From: an uncultured Oscillibacter sp.
Lineage (GTDB): Bacteria > Bacillota > Clostridia > Oscillospirales > Oscillospiraceae
Direction: 5' to 3'
Length of the DNA: 64,000 nucleotides
Assembly (NCBI GenBank): GCA_910587705.1
Contig: CAJUMX010000003.1
Location: 124,001 to 188,000 of the forward strand
In this document: positions 59,788-64,000 of the stretch, piece by piece
Layout: each line of letters opens with the position of its first letter
Position numbering within the stretch: position 1 is the stretch's first letter
Position numbers and translations under genes: made by a program
Notes under the pieces: model-generated
Databases searched by the model: none
What the model saw: only the letters and a program-made list of their open reading frames with translations
Told to the model about the DNA's origin: nothing

Positions 59788-60002
59788 ATTTTTCTCTCCT
59801 CTTTAACAGAAACCGTATTCTGTCAATAAGCTAGCAATTATTTGCCGCATTTTTGTGGCATAAATTTTCTAATTTGTGCGCTCTATATATAGTCGTTTTT
59901 AGTATACCTTGTTTTTCTCTAAATTGCAATTAGAAACTGATTTCAGAACTATAGACACACCGTTTTTCTTCTCCGTTTTATGTTATTTTCGTCATTCGAC
60001 CA

Positions 60003-60066
60003 GATGCGACACAGTTGGGAGAGCGTTCGGTTCGCATCCATAGCGAGACACATCCGACCCAGGTTT
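60003..60066 (+). pseudogene. tRNA-like fragment
   Basis: ACAGTTGGGAGAGCG resembles a tRNA D-arm, but no intact cloverleaf can be made. The surrounding gap 59788-60169 is AT-rich, contains the upstream region of the methyltransferase gene, and shows no coding frame of note. Confidence 0.45.
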
Positions 60067-60169
60067 GTGGCCCCTTTTTTTAGTCCAATCCGTTGGACTT
60101 TTCCCCTGAAAATCGAATATTTTAAAAATCCAAATTCTGCAACTTTTTTCGTATAAAAAGTGCCGATTT

Positions 60170-60245
60170 GGGCTCGTAGCTCAGCTGGGAGAGCGCTGCG
60201 TTCGCATCGCAGAGGTCGAGGGTTCGATCCCCTTCGAGTCCACCA
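60170..60245 (+). tRNA. tRNA-Ala (CGC), second copy
   Basis: Acceptor GGGCTCG/CGAGTCC, discriminator A, CCA encoded; anticodon loop TTCGCAT gives CGC, with G3-U70. Same anticodon as 57596-57671 but different arms, so it is not a simple duplicate. It borders the integrase-bearing segment and could be the attachment gene. Confidence 0.95.
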
Positions 60246-60250
60246 AATAG

Positions 60251-60284
60251 AAAATCACCTCAGTGAAAACTGGGGTGATTTTTC
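60251..60284 (+). terminator. Terminator after second tRNA-Ala (CGC)
   Basis: AAAATCACCTCAG with CTGGGGTGATTTTT around a 6-nt loop. Confidence 0.85.
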
Positions 60285-60393
60285 TTTTGACCACAGAAAT
60301 ACCACAGACGGGTTTCAGAAAATTTTCGGGTGGCGGGTTGTTTTTTCGGCTCGCCGCCTCTAGTTCTGATGGCTTGTCGCTACCTGTCTGATG

Positions 60394-60744
60394 TCAGTCT
60401 TCGTCCGAGTAGTTCCAGTTCTGCCGCTCAAGAAAGGCGTTCACAGTTTTCTTCAGCTCATCGCTGAAATCCTCCAGATCTTCTATGCTGATTACGTTAT
60501 TGTTGATAAGCGCAATGATGTTGTAGAGAAAGTTTGTCCGAGTCATCTCTATCCGGACGCCTGGATTTCTTCTGTCACTTCTTATCCGCTTATCCAACTG
60601 CCAAAATTTTTCTGACGGATCACCATCGCCGCTCAGCAGTTCTATGTATTCATCGCATAGCCTGCCTATGTAGGCCTCCTGCCAGCTGCCAATTTTACTG
60701 CGGAAAAGGGTCCAATCCCGTTTTGTAAATCGCTGTTCTTGCAA
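60394..60744 (-). CDS. Hypothetical protein next to HEPN-MNT pair (116 aa)
   Basis: A charged, helical protein with TTG start (60742-60744) after GGAGG. It contains RDWTLFRSKIGSWQEAYIGRL and a C-terminal acidic helix. I do not recognise the family. It follows the HEPN gene on the same strand by 58 bp and may be part of the accessory module. Confidence 0.65.
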   Translation of the reverse strand: MQEQRFTKRDWTLFRSKIGSWQEAYIGRLCDEYIELLSGDGDPSEKFWQLDKRIRSDRRNPGVRIEMTRTNFLYNIIALINNNVISIEDLEDFSDELKKTVNAFLERQNWNYSDED

Positions 60745-60802
60745 GGTCTCATTCCTCCAGTCAAAAAATGAGATATGCGGTCTGGTAAATTGCTTTCACA
60801 TC

Positions 60803-61126
60803 TTACAGCAATTCCTTCAAGATGTTCCTCAGATCTGGAATATCTCCACTGATAATCTCCCATACAAGTCGAAGGTTCACTCCTTCATAATCGTGGACTA
60901 TGCGATTTCGAAGGCCGTTCATTTCACGCCAGGGTATTTCAGGATGACCCTCTGCAAAAGCAGCATCCACAATTCGGCACAATTCTCCCATCTGACTGAG
61001 ATTAAAAACACAGGCCTCCACCAGCTTTGTATCCTCAGAAAAGCTCTCATAGGTATAGCCCTGACAATAGTTCATCAGCTTTTCGGAATAACTATACAGC
61101 TTTTGAAGGATGACTTCATTTCTCAT
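60803..61126 (-). CDS. hepT: HepT-like HEPN ribonuclease (toxin)
   Basis: A 107-aa HEPN-domain protein (DUF86). The catalytic R-x4-H-x-Y motif is intact: R73, H78, Y80 in RNRIVHDYEG. In type VII systems HepT cleaves RNA unless AMPylated at the tyrosine by MntA. It overlaps mntA by 11 bp. Confidence 0.87.
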   Translation of the reverse strand: MRNEVILQKLYSYSEKLMNYCQGYTYESFSEDTKLVEACVFNLSQMGELCRIVDAAFAEGHPEIPWREMNGLRNRIVHDYEGVNLRLVWEIISGDIPDLRNILKELL

Positions 61127-61409
61127 AAATTGTTACCCCAGTAGAACAAATTTCACGGTCGATTTTTGAGTCCTTCTCAATATGCCGTACATCAAAAATG
61201 TCCACAGGCATTCCCACCGCTTGACGAACGGCCTCCATAAAGCCCACAAACTTCAGCCCCTGTAATTTGCTGTCTACCAATAAGTCCAGGTCGCTCTTCT
61301 CTGTGGCAGTTCCTTTGGCTATAGAACCGAACAGGACAGCGCGTGAGATGCCATAAGCGGCAAAAACAGGCGCAAGCACCATCTGTATATCCGTTAAGCT
61401 TTGAGGCAT
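61116..61409 (-). CDS. mntA: MntA-like nucleotidyltransferase (antitoxin)
   Basis: A 97-aa minimal nucleotidyltransferase. The GSx10DxD motif is present as G28-S29 and D40-x-D42 (FGSIAKGTATEKSDLDLLV). It would AMPylate and silence HepT. ATG 61409 follows GGGGGGTG. The order antitoxin then toxin, overlapping, is typical. Confidence 0.87.
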   Translation of the reverse strand: MPQSLTDIQMVLAPVFAAYGISRAVLFGSIAKGTATEKSDLDLLVDSKLQGLKFVGFMEAVRQAVGMPVDIFDVRHIEKDSKIDREICSTGVTIYEK

Positions 61410-61549
61410 ACCAGCACCCCCCTTCTGTCTCTTAGTATACACTATAATTTCAGAAGAGAAAATAGGAAAATAAAATTATGATGGCAAAATCAAAATCTAT
61501 CTGTGCCCTGTTGGAATTGTCTGCATAAGTTTCTTTCATAAAAGGCCAA

Positions 61550-61584
61550 CGAATCGTTTTCGGTTCGCTGGCCTATCTTTGGAT
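61550..61584 (-). terminator. Terminator of the integrase genes
   Basis: GGCCAGCGAACC with a near-complement ending GGCC and TTTTAT on the minus strand, just after the integrase stop. Confidence 0.7.
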
Positions 61585-61592
61585 ATGGCGGC

Positions 61593-63026
61593 TCAATGTC
61601 TGGAGGTCGTCCCCGCCGCCTGGGCCGCTTTCAGCTCCGCCAGTTCCCGCTTCATCTGGACAATCAGTGCCGCTAATTTTTCCTCGCACTCCTCGCGGGT
61701 GTGGGCATAGATATTGCGGGCGTGTTTTTTGCCGTCAATCCACTTGGGTGAGTAGCGGCCCTCAAACAGGTGGTCGTTGATCTGGCTGATGCACCCTGTC
61801 CCCGGTCTGCGGTGGGCAGGCTGATAAGGTGTGAAGGTCACAGGCGGGGCGGATTCCTCACGTTCCGGTTCTTCCTTCACTTCCGCCCCGGCGATGCCCT
61901 GGTCAATGTTCCGGGCTGCATTCCTCTGCATCTCGTCGGTGACGTGGGTGTAGATGTTCAGCGTGGTGGCCGACGAGACGTGGCCAATGATGGCGGACAG
62001 GGTCTTTACGTCCATCCCGTTCTCCAGGGACATGGTGGCGAAGGTGTGACGCAGGTCGTGGAACCTCACCCTTTTGCACCCCGCCCGCTCCAGAATGACT
62101 TGCAGGCGCTTTCGGACGTAGCCTGGGTCCACGGGCTGCTCCGGCTTGACGCGGGAGGGAAACATCCACTCCGAGAAGATCTGCGACTTGTACTCTGCCA
62201 GCAGCTCCACCATGGCGGGCGGCAGGATAACGGTGCGGACGGCGGCTTTGGTCTTGGGCTCGTTGACCTCCAGCTTGCCGTTGACGGAGTACACCTGTCT
62301 GCTGATACGCAGTCTGCCGCTCTTGAAGTCCAGGTCTGACCATTGGAGGGCCAGCAGCTCGCCCCGGCGCATCCCGGTAGTCAGCTCCAGGAGGAACAGC
62401 TCGTACATCCCCTCCGCCTTGGCCTGGATCAAGAACCGCTGGATCTCCTCCCTGGTCAGGACCTTCATCTCCTTCTCCCGCAGAGGCGGCAGCTTGCAGC
62501 CGATGGCCGGGTTGGTTCGGATCAGCCCCTCCTTCACCGCCCGGTCCAGCGCCATCTGACACACCGCATGGCAGCTGCGCACCGAACGGTCCGCCATCCC
62601 CGCGCCGAGGCGTTCCACGTTGTTGAGCCGCCCGCCCTTTTTCATCTCGGTGAAGAACTGCTGGAGGTCGGACTGGGACAGCTTGTTCAGCGGGATGTCC
62701 CCCACGCCCGGAATGGCGTGGAGGTAGATCCAGTTCTCATAATTCAGCTGGGTGGTGTGACGCAGAGCCGGCTTGGAGCAGTTCTGATACCAGAAGTCCA
62801 GCCAGTCCCCGAACCGCATCTCCGCCCCGACCTTCACCGGCCCGGAGCCGCCCTGGGCCGCTTTCAGCTGTTCCAGCTTCTCGGCGCACTCCTTTTTGCT
62901 CTTGGCCAGCACATTTTTCGTCTTGGGATTGCCATTGTCATCGTAGCCGATGACCACCCGGCCCTCCCAGCGGCCGTCTTTTCTCTGACGGAGCGTTCCC
63001 TCGCCCTTCTTCCGTTTCTTCGCCAT
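61593..63026 (-). CDS. Tyrosine recombinase/integrase 1
   Basis: A 477-aa site-specific recombinase. It has an N-terminal AP2-like arm-binding domain (about 9-55), a core-binding SAM-like domain, and the catalytic domain with R220 (TGMRRGE), H323-L-R326 (HDLRHTFA), H349 and Y359. The C-terminal 75 residues add an unusual second AP2-like stretch (GRYSPKWIDGKKHARNIYAHT). It starts 4 bp after the second integrase stop, so the two are co-transcribed. Confidence 0.92.
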   Translation of the reverse strand: MAKKRKKGEGTLRQRKDGRWEGRVVIGYDDNGNPKTKNVLAKSKKECAEKLEQLKAAQGGSGPVKVGAEMRFGDWLDFWYQNCSKPALRHTTQLNYENWIYLHAIPGVGDIPLNKLSQSDLQQFFTEMKKGGRLNNVERLGAGMADRSVRSCHAVCQMALDRAVKEGLIRTNPAIGCKLPPLREKEMKVLTREEIQRFLIQAKAEGMYELFLLELTTGMRRGELLALQWSDLDFKSGRLRISRQVYSVNGKLEVNEPKTKAAVRTVILPPAMVELLAEYKSQIFSEWMFPSRVKPEQPVDPGYVRKRLQVILERAGCKRVRFHDLRHTFATMSLENGMDVKTLSAIIGHVSSATTLNIYTHVTDEMQRNAARNIDQGIAGAEVKEEPEREESAPPVTFTPYQPAHRRPGTGCISQINDHLFEGRYSPKWIDGKKHARNIYAHTREECEEKLAALIVQMKRELAELKAAQAAGTTSRH

Positions 63027-63030
63027 ACCC

Positions 63031-64000
63031 TCACCCCCTTACCATGATATCATCCAGAAAGCCGCCCACGATCTCAGCCGCCCGGCGGTGCATATCCCCA
63101 GTGACGTGGGTGTAGGTGTCCAGGGTGAAGGACGCCTTGGTGTGACCCAGGATACCGGAGAGGGTCTTGGCGTCCACGCCGCTGGTCAGGGCGTGAGTGG
63201 CGAAGGTGTGGCGCAGGTCGTGGAACCGGATGCCGGGCAGACCGGCGCTTTTCAGCAGGGTCTTCAGGTGGCTGTAGGCCCTGCCGGGATTGACCGGGTC
63301 CTCCGGGTAGAGAGGATTGGGGAAGATCCACTGGGAGCAGGAGCCTTTCCTCCGTTCCCGCAGCAGCTGAGCCGTGCTGGGCGGCAGGGTGATGGTGCGC
63401 CGGCCCTTTCCCGTCTTGGTCTCGCCGGTGGTCAGCCCGCCGCCCTTGCGCCGGTGGAGCGTCCGGCGCACCGTCAGCGTCCCCTTCTTCCCGTCGAAGT
63501 CGGACCACATCAGCCCGCAGATTTCACCCCGGCGCATCCCGGTGGTCAGCTCGGTGTAGAAGAAGTCGTGCCAGACCGAATCCTTTTTGATCTCCTCCAT
63601 AAACCGCTCCAGCTGCTCGTCGTTGAGAATCTGCTTGGCAGAGGATTTCTTTTTGGGGAGCGTGACGCCCTCGGTGGGATTTCTCGCCGTGAGCCGCTCC
63701 TGCACCGCCGCGTCCATGGCCTGGTGGAATACACCGTGGAGGCTGCGGATGGTAGAGCCGGAGAGTGCGTACCCGTACTCGGGGTGCTCGGTCTTGCGTC
63801 CGTTCTTCTGCACCTCCCGGTACAGAGCCTGTACGTCGGCGGAGGTCACCTTGCACACCGGCCTGTCCCCCAGGCGGGGCTTGATGTAGCACTCGATGTA
63901 CTGGCGGTAGCCTCTCAGCGTGGACTCCCGCACCGTAGGTGAGACGTACTCCTCCAGCCAGCGGTCCAGCCAGTCCCCCAGAGACATCCGGCTGTCCTCG
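63031..64000 (-). CDS. Tyrosine recombinase/integrase 2 (5' end beyond window)
   Basis: At least 323 residues of a second tyrosine recombinase, continuing past the right edge. The frame is open through 64000 with no stop; a methionine at 63987 is not necessarily the start, because the N-terminal arm domain seen in integrase 1 would lie upstream. Motifs TGMRRGEICGLMWSDF, HDLRHTFATHALTSG, GHTKAS and TLDTYTH are all present. It is related to, but clearly different from, integrase 1. Confidence 0.9.
   Translation of the reverse strand, partial: EDSRMSLGDWLDRWLEEYVSPTVRESTLRGYRQYIECYIKPRLGDRPVCKVTSADVQALYREVQKNGRKTEHPEYGYALSGSTIRSLHGVFHQAMDAAVQERLTARNPTEGVTLPKKKSSAKQILNDEQLERFMEEIKKDSVWHDFFYTELTTGMRRGEICGLMWSDFDGKKGTLTVRRTLHRRKGGGLTTGETKTGKGRRTITLPPSTAQLLRERRKGSCSQWIFPNPLYPEDPVNPGRAYSHLKTLLKSAGLPGIRFHDLRHTFATHALTSGVDAKTLSGILGHTKASFTLDTYTHVTGDMHRRAAEIVGGFLDDIMVRG

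Noticed and set aside
61477..61524. A 15-codon frame starting MMAKSKS upstream of mntA
   Set aside because: No ribosome site and too short; perhaps a decayed gene start but not supportable.

Overview
The window is GC-rich Firmicute DNA, most probably from a gut Oscillospiraceae relative (Flavonifractor, Pseudoflavonifractor or Lawsonibacter-like). Grounds: strong AGGAGG-type ribosome sites, sigma-A-like promoters with 17-18 bp spacers, two T-box leaders, a DnaD/DnaI-type helicase-loader pair, a ferredoxin-dependent 2-oxoacid oxidoreductase, and the rpmH-rnpA-yidD-yidC-jag cluster. Most of it is chromosomal backbone. The right-hand 6.5 kb (about 57.3-64 kb) is accessory: AT-rich inserts among tRNA-Ala genes, defence genes and two integrases.

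Layout. 0-3.5 kb: korDABC-type operon plus an ATPase, divergent from a FadR-type regulator. 4.5-7 kb: an unknown 171-aa protein and carbon starvation transporter CstA. 7-13 kb: ParB-like protein, VanW-type cell-wall protein, VTT-domain membrane protein, then the convergent dnaD-dnaI pair. 13-13.6 kb: a 383-bp repeat carrying a putative structured RNA, followed by a MITE-like element. 13.6-16.6 kb: metNIQ behind a methionine T-box. 16.8-21 kb: DUF368 protein, xanthine-type permease and 8-oxoguanine deaminase behind a purine riboswitch, and tRNA-Ser. 21-30.4 kb: RNA methyltransferase, NfeD/SPFH pair, leuS flanked by inverted repeats, a DUF2500 gene behind a leucine T-box, PutP and a TetR regulator. 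30.4-38 kb: a small type I toxin-like module, dapF, a DAACS symporter, lipoproteins, a ferredoxin-like aldo/keto reductase, pfkA, and a ModE-like regulator with a very cysteine-rich protein. 38-45.9 kb: PcrA helicase, a small regulator, and rpmH-rnpA-yidD-yidC-jag ending in the second, inverted copy of the 385-bp RNA repeat. 46-57 kb: a second, Fst/par-like type I toxin module, a penicillin-binding protein with an FHA-SEDS protein, P-II-like plus DUF1538 proteins, DUF4317, a cation exchanger behind a manganese riboswitch, and a phosphatase-acetyltransferase fusion.

57.2-64 kb: three tRNA-Ala genes interspersed with tRNA fragments, a single-chain restriction-modification candidate (C5 methyltransferase fused to a BsuBI/PstI-type endonuclease), a HEPN-MNT toxin-antitoxin pair, and two tandem tyrosine recombinases, the last one cut by the window edge.

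The points most worth pursuing are the methyltransferase-endonuclease fusion, the duplicated structured RNA in inverted repeats 32 kb apart, the two antisense-regulated small-peptide modules, and a purine riboswitch whose terminator overlaps P1 and therefore looks like an ON switch. All assignments come from reading the sequence; no database search was run.
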